Origin: Acidovorax radicis N35
GTDB taxonomy: Bacteria; Pseudomonadota; Gammaproteobacteria; Burkholderiales; Burkholderiaceae_C
Assembly: GCF_000204195.1 (NCBI RefSeq)
Contig: NZ_AFBG01000024.1
Span: 124,001 to 188,000, forward strand
Length of the DNA: 64,000 nt
Direction: 5' to 3'
Position 1 is the first letter of the stretch. The number at the start of each line of letters is the position of its first letter. The position numbers and the translations under genes were made by a program. Of this stretch, positions 33,548-49,032 are shown piece by piece. The notes beneath the pieces are model-generated. The model was not told the DNA's origin. It searched no databases and saw nothing but the letters and a program-made list of their open reading frames with translations.

Positions 33548-34425
33548 GCACCACCCTCCATCCCCACGCCACGGCCCCGGCCAAGATCCGCTTCGAGCAT
33601 GTGACCAAGGAGTTCACCGTGCGCGCCGACGACGGCGGCCCGTCCAAGCGCTTTGTGGCCGTGCAGGACGTGACGCTCGACATCCGGCCCGGCGAGTTCC
33701 TGGTGCTGGTCGGCCCGAGCGGCTGCGGCAAGTCCACCCTGCTCGACCTGCTCGCGGGCCTCACACCGCCCACCAGCGGCCAGGTGCTCATCGACGGCAA
33801 GGCCATCACCGGCCCCGCGCGGGACCGGGGCGTGGTGTTCCAGCAGTACGCGCTGTTCCCGTGGCTTACCGCGCTGGACAACGTGGCTTTCGGCCTGGAG
33901 GTCGCGGGCCTGGGCAAGCGCGAGCGCCGCGAAAAAGCCGCGCACTATCTGCAACTGGTGGGGCTGTCCGACTTCGCGCAGCGCTACCCGCACGAGCTCT
34001 CGGGCGGCATGAAGCAGCGCGTGGCGATTGCCCGCAGCCTGGCTTACGAGCCCCAGGTGCTGCTGATGGACGAGCCCTTTGCCGCACTGGACGCCCAGAC
34101 GCGCGAGACGCTGCAGGAAGAGCTGGTGGACATCTGGCAGCGCACGGGCAAGACCATCGTGTTCATCACCCACGGCATCGACGAGGCCGTGGTGCTGGGC
34201 CAGCGCGTGGCGGTCATGACCACCCGCCCCGGCCGCATCAAGGAGATCGTGGACATCCCCGAATCGCTGCGCGCCGAGACCGACGACATCCGCTCGCTGC
34301 CGCTTTTCGGCGAGCTGCGCCACCGCATCTGGGGCCTGCTACACGACGAGGTCGCCTCCGCGCGCCACGAACGCCGCAGCCGCATCGCCGCCCAACCCGT
34401 GATCAAGGAGTCCCACCATGTCTGA
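33544..34425 (+). CDS. ABC transporter ATP-binding protein, SsuB/TauB family
   Basis: A 293-residue ATPase: Walker A GPSGCGKSTLL, Q-loop VVFQQYALFPWLTA, signature LSGGMKQRVAIAR, Walker B VLLMDEPF, and the VFITHGIDEAVVL switch, all of the nitrate/sulfonate/taurine type. A short C-terminal extension of about 40 residues follows. It overlaps the binding-protein gene by four bases (ATGA) and the permease by eight. Confidence 0.94.
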   Translation: MSTTLHPHATAPAKIRFEHVTKEFTVRADDGGPSKRFVAVQDVTLDIRPGEFLVLVGPSGCGKSTLLDLLAGLTPPTSGQVLIDGKAITGPARDRGVVFQQYALFPWLTALDNVAFGLEVAGLGKRERREKAAHYLQLVGLSDFAQRYPHELSGGMKQRVAIARSLAYEPQVLLMDEPFAALDAQTRETLQEELVDIWQRTGKTIVFITHGIDEAVVLGQRVAVMTTRPGRIKEIVDIPESLRAETDDIRSLPLFGELRHRIWGLLHDEVASARHERRSRIAAQPVIKESHHV

Positions 34426-35275
34426 GATCGCACTGCCCGCGCACGCTGCGCAGCAACCCGCAACCGCCCTGCCCCATGCCGCACAGGCGCTGCCCACCGT
34501 GTGGCTGCGCCTAGCCCGCCGCGTGGCCAACGGCGCCTGGCGCTCCGGCCTGGTGCTGGCGCTGGCCGTGCTGTGGGAGCTGGCGCCCCGCCTGGGCCTG
34601 ACCGACCCGACCTTCCTGCCGCCCCTGACCGAAGTGCTGGCCGCGGGCTGGGTGCTGGCGCAAAACGGCCAGCTGTGGGAGCACACCTCCATCAGCCTGG
34701 CACGCTCGCTCGGCGGCCTGTCGATCGCCATCGTGGCCGCGATTCCGCTGGGGCTGGCCATCGGCTGGTACCAGCGGCTGGGCCAGGCGCTCAACCCGCT
34801 GATCGAGCTGCTGCGCAACACCGCGCCGCTGGCGCTGCTGCCGGTGTTCCTGCTGCTGCTGGGCATCGGCGAGGTGTCCAAGCTGTCCATCGTGGTCTAT
34901 GCCTGCGCCTGGCCGCTGCTGCTCAACACCATCGCCGCCATGCGGCAGGTGGACCCGCTGCTCATCAAGTCCGCCCGCACCATGGGCGCCACGCCGCGCC
35001 AGCTGTTCGTGAAGGTCATCCTGCCCGCGTCGGTGCCCACGATCTTCGTCGGCATCCGCCTGGCTGCCGCATCGGCCATGCTGGTGCTGATTGCTGCGGA
35101 AATGGTGGGCGCGAAGGCCGGGCTGGGCTACCTCATCATCTACGCGCAGTACAGCTTCCTCATCGGCGACATGTATTTCGGCATCATCGCGATCACGGCG
35201 ATTGGCGTGAGCCTGAACTTCGCTCTGCAGAAGCTGGAGCGGCATTTCACCGCCTGGCAAGGCGTGGCGCGCTAA
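34418..35275 (+). CDS. ABC transporter permease, SsuC/TauC family
   Basis: A 285-residue inner-membrane permease with about six helices. Family blocks: WELAPRLGLTDPTFLPPLTEV, LARSLGGLSIAIVAAIPLGLAIGW, and the coupling loop VDPLLIKSARTMGATPRQLFVKVILPASVPTIF (in pieces). It ends the operon; the stop TAA lies at the edge of a hairpin repeat. Confidence 0.93.
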   Translation: MSEIALPAHAAQQPATALPHAAQALPTVWLRLARRVANGAWRSGLVLALAVLWELAPRLGLTDPTFLPPLTEVLAAGWVLAQNGQLWEHTSISLARSLGGLSIAIVAAIPLGLAIGWYQRLGQALNPLIELLRNTAPLALLPVFLLLLGIGEVSKLSIVVYACAWPLLLNTIAAMRQVDPLLIKSARTMGATPRQLFVKVILPASVPTIFVGIRLAAASAMLVLIAAEMVGAKAGLGYLIIYAQYSFLIGDMYFGIIAITAIGVSLNFALQKLERHFTAWQGVAR

Positions 35276-35388
35276 GAGCGGCTAACAAAACTCTTCTGGC
35301 GTCGTTGCCGCGTCTTGTCGTACTACTCGTACTGCCTGCGACGCGGCGCCTAGCCAGAACCGCTTCGCTGAGTTTTGTTATCCGCTCT
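35275..35388. repeat. 114-bp palindromic repeat (long hairpin)
   Basis: The outer arms match at 18 of 19 positions: AGAGCGGCTAACAAAACTC (35275-35293) and its complement (35370-35388). Inner arms TTCTGGC/GCCAGAA and GCCGCGTC/GACGCGGC extend the hairpin, with GTACTACTCGTAC near the tip. I recognise the core as a dispersed Comamonadaceae intergenic element. It begins on the permease stop codon and probably stabilises or ends the operon mRNA. Confidence 0.8.
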
Positions 35389-35426
35389 AAAGCTGCATTC
35401 ACCCGAAAGTCATCGACATCACCCCA

Positions 35427-35468
35427 GCAAAAAGGCCACTGCGTGCAAACGCGGTGGCCTTTTTTGTT
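35427..35468. terminator. Bidirectional terminator between convergent operons
   Basis: Stem GGCCAC (35434-35439) / GTGGCC (35454-35459) flanked by an A-run before and a T-run after, with outer CCCCAGC and GTTGGGG also able to pair. It separates the plus-strand ABC operon from the minus-strand ferredoxin-flavoprotein operon. Confidence 0.88.
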
Positions 35469-35516
35469 GGGGTGCAGCGACAGGGGTGCGGGCGCTGCGC
35501 GCTTTTGCCGTTGGGT

Positions 35517-35891
35517 TCAGCGCAGCGCGGCGCCCAGCAAGTGGTAGCTCTGGTCCAGCCGTGCGGTGCTGCCGTCGCGCACATCCCAACCGACCGCACG
35601 GCGGTAGCTGCCCCACAGGGGGGCCGCCGACTGCGCGGCAGGACTCACATCGGTCTGGGCCTCGGCAAGCGTTGCCAGGGGCACGGTCTGCGGCGCCACG
35701 TACAACGCGTCCACCGGGCAATACAGCTCACACATGAAGCAAGTCTGGCAGTCCGCCTGCCGCGCGATGGCCGGCAGGCCCGCAGCGTCTATGCCCGACG
35801 CGGCAGGGGCCGCATCGAACACGCGCGTGGGACACACCGCCACGCAGATGTTGCAGCCCGTGCAGCGGGCCGCGTCAATCAGCTCGATCAT
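35517..35891 (-). CDS. Ferredoxin-like protein with two 4Fe-4S motifs
   Basis: A 124-residue protein. CTGCNICVAVCP at about 10-21 and CQTCFMCELYCP at about 48-59 are two complete 4Fe-4S binding motifs. The second half has no motif. It overlaps the flavoprotein gene by four bases (ATGA), so the two are almost surely subunits of one enzyme, with the ferredoxin passing electrons to or from FAD. The arrangement resembles the AprB/AprA pair of APS reductase, though the sequence is not clearly AprB. Confidence 0.9.
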   Translation of the reverse strand: MIELIDAARCTGCNICVAVCPTRVFDAAPAASGIDAAGLPAIARQADCQTCFMCELYCPVDALYVAPQTVPLATLAEAQTDVSPAAQSAAPLWGSYRRAVGWDVRDGSTARLDQSYHLLGAALR

Positions 35892-37540
35892 GCGGCGGCC
35901 ACCTCACACTCGGTGGAGGCGCCGCGGCCAGCTGGCAGGCGAGCCACCCACACCTGCTGCAGCCCGCCCACCACGAGATGGTGCTGCTGGGCCGGGTCGA
36001 TCTGGGCATAGTCGGTGCGCCGGTGCATGCCCCGCGTCTCGGTGCGCGCCAACGCGCTTTGGTACATCCAGCGCGCGTGGGCCAGCAGGGCCACGGCCTG
36101 GCGGGTGCGCCGCTGGGTCTCAGGCAAGGCGGGGGCGCTGCGCTCGGCCAGCGTCCACAGCGCGTCCAGGCGCTGCAGCGAAGGCTCCAGCCCATCGCGG
36201 CTGCGAAACCAGTTGCGCTCGAGCGGGAAGACTTCGGCCTGCACGGCCGCCACCAGGGCTTGCGGGTCAATGCGCTGCGTGGTCGCGGTGCTGACGTGCG
36301 AGCGCGCCGCCAGCCCCACCTGCCCCGCACGCCACACCGGCGCGGCGGCAGGTGTGCTGCGGTGCGCCAGTGCGTGGTCGGCCGCCCCGGCCCCGGACCA
36401 GAACCCGGTGGACAAGGCCCAGGCAGCGTTGTGGCTGCCGCCGCCAGTGAAGCCTCCGCAGATGGGCTCGCGCGAGGCTACGTCACCCGAGGCGTACAGC
36501 CCCGGCACGCGGGTCGCGCAGTCGAGCCCCTGCAACTGCAGGCCACCCGTGCCACGCACCGTGCCTTCGAGCCGCAGGGTGATGGGAAACGGCTGGGTGA
36601 ACGGGTCCCGGCCCAGGCGGTCAAAAGGCAGAAAGAAATTGGGCTGCGCCTGCCGCATCCACGCACGCACCGCGCCGTCGGCCTTGTCGAGCACGGCAAA
36701 CACCGGCTCGCTGATGAGGCGCCGCGCGATGATGCTGCGGCCCTGCGACGAGCCCGCGCCTTCGATCACAGCGCCGCCCGGTTCGCGAAAAGTCGCCCAG
36801 TTGTAGAACAGCGATTTGGTCACACTGGAAAACGTGGGCCCGAGGCCGTAGGCACTCGAAAACTCCATGCCTGAAAAAGCTGCGCCCGCCTCGGCCGCCA
36901 TCAGGTGCCCATCGCCGGTGAGCACATCGGTGCCCAGCGCCTTGCTGAGGAAGGCACAGCCACCGCTGGCCAGCACCACAGCCCCTGCGTGCACCGCCCA
37001 GGGCGTGTCGCCCGGCTCTGCCACGCCGGTGGCGCCGCGCACCTGGCCGTGGGCATCTACCAGCAGTTCGAGCGCGGGGTGGTGGTCCAGGATGCGCACC
37101 CCCGCCGCCTTCACCCGCTTGCGCATCAGGCGCATGTACTCGGGCCCCTGCAGCGAATTGCGCCGCTCGTTGCCCGCATCGTCCACCGGAAAGGGGTAGC
37201 CCCAGTCGGCCAGCTGCTGCAGGTTGTGCCAGGTCTGGTCCAGCACGCGGTCCATCCACTCGTGGCTGGCCAGAAAGCCGCCCGGTGCCTCGCGCTGCGC
37301 CTTGGCAGCGGTGCGGGCCTGCAGGTCGGGCGGCACCCACCAGGTGCCGGTGCCCGAGGGTGCGGTGGCACCCGAGGTGCCGCAAAAGCCCTTGTCCACC
37401 AGGATCACACGCGCCCCGCGGGCTGCAGCGGCAATGGCGGCCCAGGTGCCGGCCGGGCCGCCGCCGATCACCAGCACATCGGCTTCGTGGGTGGGGTGCG
37501 CCAGGCGCTCGGCGCGGCGGGTGTCGAAGGTTTCAGTCAT
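35888..37540 (-). CDS. FAD-dependent oxidoreductase, fumarate reductase/AprA-like flavoprotein
   Basis: A 550-residue flavoprotein. ADVLVIGGGPAGTWAAIAAA is the N-terminal dinucleotide-binding fold, VVLASGGCAFLSKALG and GLYASGDVASREPICGGFTG are the FAD blocks of the succinate dehydrogenase/fumarate reductase/APS reductase group, and ARTETRGMHRRTDY matches their C-terminal helical domain. It pairs with the overlapping ferredoxin gene. The start is ATG 37540 with GGAG. The substrate is unknown; the active-site pattern of true succinate dehydrogenase is not evident. Confidence 0.87.
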   Translation of the reverse strand: MTETFDTRRAERLAHPTHEADVLVIGGGPAGTWAAIAAAARGARVILVDKGFCGTSGATAPSGTGTWWVPPDLQARTAAKAQREAPGGFLASHEWMDRVLDQTWHNLQQLADWGYPFPVDDAGNERRNSLQGPEYMRLMRKRVKAAGVRILDHHPALELLVDAHGQVRGATGVAEPGDTPWAVHAGAVVLASGGCAFLSKALGTDVLTGDGHLMAAEAGAAFSGMEFSSAYGLGPTFSSVTKSLFYNWATFREPGGAVIEGAGSSQGRSIIARRLISEPVFAVLDKADGAVRAWMRQAQPNFFLPFDRLGRDPFTQPFPITLRLEGTVRGTGGLQLQGLDCATRVPGLYASGDVASREPICGGFTGGGSHNAAWALSTGFWSGAGAADHALAHRSTPAAAPVWRAGQVGLAARSHVSTATTQRIDPQALVAAVQAEVFPLERNWFRSRDGLEPSLQRLDALWTLAERSAPALPETQRRTRQAVALLAHARWMYQSALARTETRGMHRRTDYAQIDPAQQHHLVVGGLQQVWVARLPAGRGASTECEVAAA

Positions 37541-37636
37541 GAAAAACTCCAAGGGGGTGAAACAAGAACGGGCAGCGCACGACGGCAGACCGCCGCTGCC
37601 GCGCCCGCCACGCGGACCACGGCAGCGGCGGGCGCG

Positions 37637-39439
37637 TCAGATCGTGATGCGGGTGCCGTCGAAGCGTGTGAACGAGAAGCCCTCGAACGGCTCGCGGAAG
37701 GTCTGCTTTTGTTCGCGCAGCAGGCTGACGACCAGGGCCTCGCCCTGCGCATAGGCGGCAGCGGCATCCGAGCGCCAGTGGATGCCGGCAGCCGTGCGGC
37801 CCGAGCCGTAATTCAGCGCCAGCTTGTTGAGCTCGCCTCCCACCGTGAGCGCGGGGCCCTGGTAGGGGATAAGCCGGGTGGGGTCGCTCGGGTCGGGCTG
37901 CACCGGGTTGGCGATGACCAGGGATTCGTCGTAGAAGGCCTTGAGCAGCGTGGCGGTGACGGCCGCGATGATGGCCGCGCCGCCGGGGTAGGACGAATGA
38001 ATGGGCGCACCCTCCGGGTACACCTGTGACAGCAGGTAGGTGCCGTTCTTCGCGCGGCTGCGCTCCAACGCCTGCGAGCCCAGGAAGGACTCATGGATCG
38101 GGTACTCATTCACCCGGTTGGCCAGGCGATGGTGCACCAGCCCGCCAAAAGCCTCGGGGCGCAGGATGCGCTGCTCGTACCACTTCTGGTAGTAGTTGAC
38201 GCGGATGGCCAGCGATGTGGCCAGCGACAGCACCGACTGGAAGTAGGCCGAGCCGAAGGTGCCCGAGGCACCGCCGCTGGTCTTGAGCTTGAGGTACGGA
38301 TTGCTGGGCGCCAGGCTTTTGTCGCCCGCAAACAGCCCGCCGTAGCCCGGCTGCGCCGCCGACAGCGGCGTGCCCAGCAACTGATTGGCCGCGAAACTGA
38401 ACGCCACCGCCGCATGCGCGTAGGCCGCCAGGTCGCGCGTGGTGGCGATGTAGCGCAGCGTGGGGTCGAACGCAATGCGCCCGGCGGGGGCCTTGCCGTT
38501 TTGCACGTTGAGCCACTCGTCGTAGCCCGTGAGGAACTCGTTGGCCGGTGTGTAGGTGCGGATGCGGGCCGACAAGGTTTGCGGTCCCAGGGGCACATCG
38601 CGGAACAAAAACTGTGAAATGTAAGGCCCGTCGGTCACGCCCGGCGGGGTGGCCCAGCGGCCAGTGCGCCCCGTGCGGTCGTTGCTGTCCACGTACCACG
38701 CCGCGCCACGGAACAGCGTCTGCGGCGTCACCTTGCCGTTGACCTTGGGGCCGTGGAAGTCCGGCGCGCGGCTCAGCTCTTCGGCCGCGGCAATCACATC
38801 GGCGTGCCGCGTGCCGTCCTGGAATTCGCTGAAAGGCACGTCGCGCAGCAACGCCACCCAGTAGATCTCGGCGGCCTCGCCCGCGCGCTGCGTGCCCGCC
38901 AGGGTGGGCGCGGGGGGCAGCGAAAACTGGGCGGCATTGAGGCCGTCCAGGCTCACCGCCAGGGTGCCGATGGGGTTGACCAGCTTGCGTGTGCCACCCA
39001 GCACGATCTTTTCAAAGTCGGCCGGGTCGCGCGATGCAAACGCAGCCGTGGCCAGGTTCCAGGCCGGCAGGTCCACCTCGCCCCGGGCGTTGTGCGGCAG
39101 GCCCCGGGTGTCCGAGCCGATCTTGTTGGCGTACAGCGCATCGTCACCGTTGACAGGGTGCGGAGGAATCGGCACGGCCGCACTGGCGCGCGCGAGGTCG
39201 ATGCGCAATTGTTCAGACCTGCGCAAAAACTGCGCGTCGTAGCCTGCGGCAGCCACACCGCCAGTCCCCGCCTGCTGTGCCTGTGCCGCCGCGCTGCCCG
39301 CCAGGAGAGCGGGAGCCACAGCGGCGCCACTGGCCAGGCCCGCCAGCCCTGCGCCCGCTTGGCCCAGGAAGTGGCGCCGCGGTGTGTTGTGCGGGGCGCC
39401 CGGTGTAGAGGCCGTGGGTTGCGATTCAGATGGATGCAT
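37637..39439 (-). CDS. Tat-exported vanadium haloperoxidase-like / PAP2 superfamily protein with altered active site
   Basis: A 600-residue protein. The N-terminus has a Tat signal (RRHFLGQAGAGLAGLASG, about 21-38, cleavage near AQA). The C-terminal half follows vanadium bromoperoxidases: K419 and R427 in QKWYEQRILRPEAFGG, the block HSSYPGGAA at 481-489, and R548/H554 in SGRTAAGIHWRSD. In known enzymes the middle block reads HPSYPxGHA, with Ser or Ala before Gly and the acid-base His after it; here that His is A488 and G486 takes the Ser position. The axial vanadate His (H554) and the basic residues are kept. Halide oxidation is therefore doubtful; oxyanion binding may remain. It lies 71 bases after the regulator gene. 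Confidence 0.82.
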   Translation of the reverse strand: MHPSESQPTASTPGAPHNTPRRHFLGQAGAGLAGLASGAAVAPALLAGSAAAQAQQAGTGGVAAAGYDAQFLRRSEQLRIDLARASAAVPIPPHPVNGDDALYANKIGSDTRGLPHNARGEVDLPAWNLATAAFASRDPADFEKIVLGGTRKLVNPIGTLAVSLDGLNAAQFSLPPAPTLAGTQRAGEAAEIYWVALLRDVPFSEFQDGTRHADVIAAAEELSRAPDFHGPKVNGKVTPQTLFRGAAWYVDSNDRTGRTGRWATPPGVTDGPYISQFLFRDVPLGPQTLSARIRTYTPANEFLTGYDEWLNVQNGKAPAGRIAFDPTLRYIATTRDLAAYAHAAVAFSFAANQLLGTPLSAAQPGYGGLFAGDKSLAPSNPYLKLKTSGGASGTFGSAYFQSVLSLATSLAIRVNYYQKWYEQRILRPEAFGGLVHHRLANRVNEYPIHESFLGSQALERSRAKNGTYLLSQVYPEGAPIHSSYPGGAAIIAAVTATLLKAFYDESLVIANPVQPDPSDPTRLIPYQGPALTVGGELNKLALNYGSGRTAAGIHWRSDAAAAYAQGEALVVSLLREQKQTFREPFEGFSFTRFDGTRITI

Positions 39440-39510
39440 GAAAACTCCCTGGGTTGTTGTGGTGGCGAATGGGTTGGGCAGCGGTTGCGTGGCGCTGGAA
39501 CGCCGCAGCT

Positions 39511-40695
<1,185 letters not shown>

Positions 40696-40722
40696 GCCGC
40701 CAGACTAAGGCGCTCTTCACCG

Positions 40723-40746
40723 CATGCGAACGCAGGATTTCGCATG
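40723..40746. promoter_or_regulatory. Palindrome upstream of the sigma-54 activator gene
   Basis: A perfect inverted repeat CATGCGAA-N8-TTCGCATG starting 28 bases upstream of the activator start. It is well placed for control of the activator gene by a dimeric regulator, either the activator itself or a sulfur-status regulator. Confidence 0.55.
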
Positions 40747-40874
40747 TGGATATGCAGGAAACCGGCGCGGTGGTCCGGCAGCCTCACACACAACTCCACG
40801 CGACCGCGCAGTCTCGTCGCATTGCGCTACGGGGCAGCATCTACACCACTCCGACATCTTTCCCGGGAGGGCGT

Positions 40875-40906
40875 AAAAAAAGCCCTCGCTGCCGGGGCAG
40901 CGGGGC
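40875..40906 (-). terminator. Probable terminator after the lipoprotein gene
   Basis: Stem CGCTGC (40887-40892) / GCAGCG (40897-40902), extended by flanking G-C pairs, followed on the minus strand by seven T residues. Confidence 0.6.
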
Positions 40907-41021
40907 CAAATCCGGTCGCGGGGACCGGCGAGGGAGACAAGCCACACGAGAGAAAAGGGGCGTCCACTGCGGCAAGGCCGTCAGCCCATTCCCAGGGCCG
41001 ACCCCATGCCGAACCCAGGGC

Positions 41022-41528
41022 TTAACAGCCGCTGGGGCGGTTGGGGCGCATGGGGACGATGCCCGTCACACGCAGCGTGGCGTTTGATCCGTCGGAGGCC
41101 GTCAGTGTCTTGCCACTGAAGCGCACCTGATTGCTCTCCCGCACCACTGCCGTGTCGGTAGGCTCGCCACTGGCGTATTCCTTGCCGTCAAAGGTCAGGA
41201 AGACCTGGTGCAGACCCGTCGCATCTGGGCGATAACGAATGTCGCCAAACGCGGTCGCCGCCGAGCCCACCTTGTTGGCGCCATCAAAGCGGAAAGCACA
41301 CAACTCGGGCACCGAGCCGACGGGGTTTTCCTTGTCCACGTTCGTGAGGTTCAACGTTCCGTTGCCGTACACGCCGTTGAGGCCATCGAGCGTGGCGCTG
41401 CTCACGGTCAGCACGCCAGGTTCGTTGCTGGGCGTCGGGTCGTCATCATTGCCGCCGCCGCAGGCCACCAGCAGTACAGAGGTGGCCGCGAGGGCGGTAC
41501 AGGTCTTGAGGAAAGTAAAAGCGTTCAT
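41022..41528 (-). CDS. Putative lipoprotein of unknown function
   Basis: A 168-residue exported protein. The signal peptide ends in the lipobox LLVAC, with Cys at about 23, followed by GGGNDDDPTPSNEPG, an acidic flexible linker typical of outer-membrane lipoproteins. The rest is beta-rich (GVYGNGTLNLTNV, LHQVFLTFDGKEY) with a single Cys pair (residue about 77 and the last residue), perhaps a disulfide. I do not recognise a family. The start at ATG 41528 fits the signal peptide. Confidence 0.75.
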   Translation of the reverse strand: MNAFTFLKTCTALAATSVLLVACGGGNDDDPTPSNEPGVLTVSSATLDGLNGVYGNGTLNLTNVDKENPVGSVPELCAFRFDGANKVGSAATAFGDIRYRPDATGLHQVFLTFDGKEYASGEPTDTAVVRESNQVRFSGKTLTASDGSNATLRVTGIVPMRPNRPSGC

Positions 41529-41728
41529 GGTGATGGGCGTCCTTGGATGTGGATGGAAGGTGGGGAGCCGATCCCCTGAAACCCATCGTAGGAAGCCCAC
41601 CCCGTACAACACGTGCGCCATGTTCCGCGCAATGCGTAGGACACGGGCCGACAGGGGTGTGCGCCAAACACCGGGCTCGCACCCTGCCGCCTCCCTCACT
41701 CACACGACCATCACACCGCCGGCGCGCC

Positions 41729-47602
<5,874 letters not shown>

Positions 47603-47786
47603 GTGGGCAGTCTTTTTCGAGGGTGAGGCGGAACATTCTAGGGACCGCTGCAGGCCCCGTCTGTCCGTGCCGCAATACCCCCTGAATGCGCACCTACTGA
47701 CAAGTCCTGTCACAACATCGGGTTATGCCGGTTCGCAAACAGAGTGCATTTGTCTAGAGTGGCCAGACAATTGCAAGGAGACGACC

Positions 47787-48902
47787 ATGTACAGATGGAC
47801 ACAATGGGGAGCCACGGCAGCCCTGGCCGCCGCGCTGTGCGGCACGGGCCATGCCCAGATCCTGATCGGACAAACCGCAGGTTTCTCCGGGCAAGTGGCG
47901 GCTGGCGTCAAAGAAACCACCGATGGCGCCCTGCTGTACATCGATGCCGTCAACGCCAAGGGCGGCGTCAACGGCCAGAAGATCGAGCTGACTTCGCTGG
48001 ACGACAAGTTTGACCCCAAGCTGGCCGCAGAAAACGCGCGCAAGCTGATCGAGGAAAACAATGTGTCGGCGCTGTTCCTCACTCGCGGCACGCCCCACAC
48101 CGAGGCCATCATCCCCATGCTGGAGAAGCACGGCGTGGCGCTGGTCGGGCCCTCCACGGGGGCCATGGTGCTGCACCAGCCGGTGCGCAAGTACATTTTC
48201 AACGTGCGCGCCACCTACCAGCGCGAGGCAGAAAAGGCCATGACGCATCTGGCCTCCATGGGTATTACCCGCATTGCACTCGTCTTTGCCGATGACAGCT
48301 TTGGCGCCGATGGCGTGATCGGTGCGCAAAAGGGGCTCACCGCCGCCAAACTGACGCCCGTGGTGTCGGAGAAGTTCGACCGGGCCAAGCCTGATTTCAC
48401 CCCCATTGCCGCCAAGGTGTCGAAGGCCGACGCGCAGGCCGTACTGATCATTGCCTCAGGCTCTGCGGTGGTCGATGCCAGCAGTGCGCTGCGCACGGCG
48501 GGCTCGGCCGCGCAGATCGTGACGCTGTCCAACAACGCATCGGGCGGCTTCATCAAGAGCCTGGGCAACAACGCGCGCGGCGTGATCGTGACCCAGGTGT
48601 ATCCCAATGAACGCGCGGTGACCTATGCCATGGTCAAGGAAGCCCAGGAGCTGGCCCGGGCGAAGGGCCTGAACGAAATCAGTCCCGCCATGCTGGAGGG
48701 TTATGCGGCGGCCAAGGTGCTGGTCGAAGGCCTCAAGCGCGCTGGCCCCAAACCCAGCCGCGAAAAGATCCACACAGCGCTCGAAAGCCTGCGCAAGTTC
48801 GACCTGGGTGGCCTGGAGATTTCGTACACGCCGGAAGACCACACAGGCCTGGACTTTGCCGACCTGTCCATCATCGGCACGGACGGCAGGTTCCGCCGCT
48901 AA
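47787..48902 (+). CDS. LivJ-type periplasmic binding protein, first tandem copy
   Basis: A 371-residue solute-binding protein of the branched-chain amino acid (LivJ/Peripla_BP_6) group. Signal peptide at about 1-23 ending GHAQ; then ILIGQTAGFSGQVAAGVKE, TDGALLYIDAVNAKGGVNGQ, LTSLDDKFDP and GPSTGAMVLHQPVRKYIFN. No ATPase or permease gene is near, so it either serves a distant transporter or has a sensor role. An inverted repeat TTGTCT-N9-AGACAA lies 17-37 bases upstream. ATG 47787 has AAGGAG. Confidence 0.9.
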   Translation: MYRWTQWGATAALAAALCGTGHAQILIGQTAGFSGQVAAGVKETTDGALLYIDAVNAKGGVNGQKIELTSLDDKFDPKLAAENARKLIEENNVSALFLTRGTPHTEAIIPMLEKHGVALVGPSTGAMVLHQPVRKYIFNVRATYQREAEKAMTHLASMGITRIALVFADDSFGADGVIGAQKGLTAAKLTPVVSEKFDRAKPDFTPIAAKVSKADAQAVLIIASGSAVVDASSALRTAGSAAQIVTLSNNASGGFIKSLGNNARGVIVTQVYPNERAVTYAMVKEAQELARAKGLNEISPAMLEGYAAAKVLVEGLKRAGPKPSREKIHTALESLRKFDLGGLEISYTPEDHTGLDFADLSIIGTDGRFRR

Positions 48903-49032
48903 GAGCCATCCACCCGACGCCGACGGGTTTCGCTGGCCTGGTTTTGTCCGGGCCTACGTGTTTCTACAGTTTCTTCGTCACAATTTGTATCTATATTGAC
49001 GCGTCCAACAATCAGGCTTCCTGGGGACAAAC

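Larger units (their letters stand above)
40696..41021. other. 326-base region between lipoprotein and activator genes
   Basis: No credible gene. It holds the palindrome at 40723-40746 and a terminator-like hairpin at 40875-40906. Confidence 0.5.

Noticed and set aside
39440-39510. A sigma-54 promoter directly before the haloperoxidase-like gene
   Set aside because: No TGGCAC/TTGC pair with correct spacing exists on the minus strand; co-transcription with the activator gene is more likely.
47603-47786. A LexA (SOS) box upstream of uvrA
   Set aside because: I looked for CTGT-N8-ACAG in the gap and found no match, only isolated half-sites, so SOS control is not supported.
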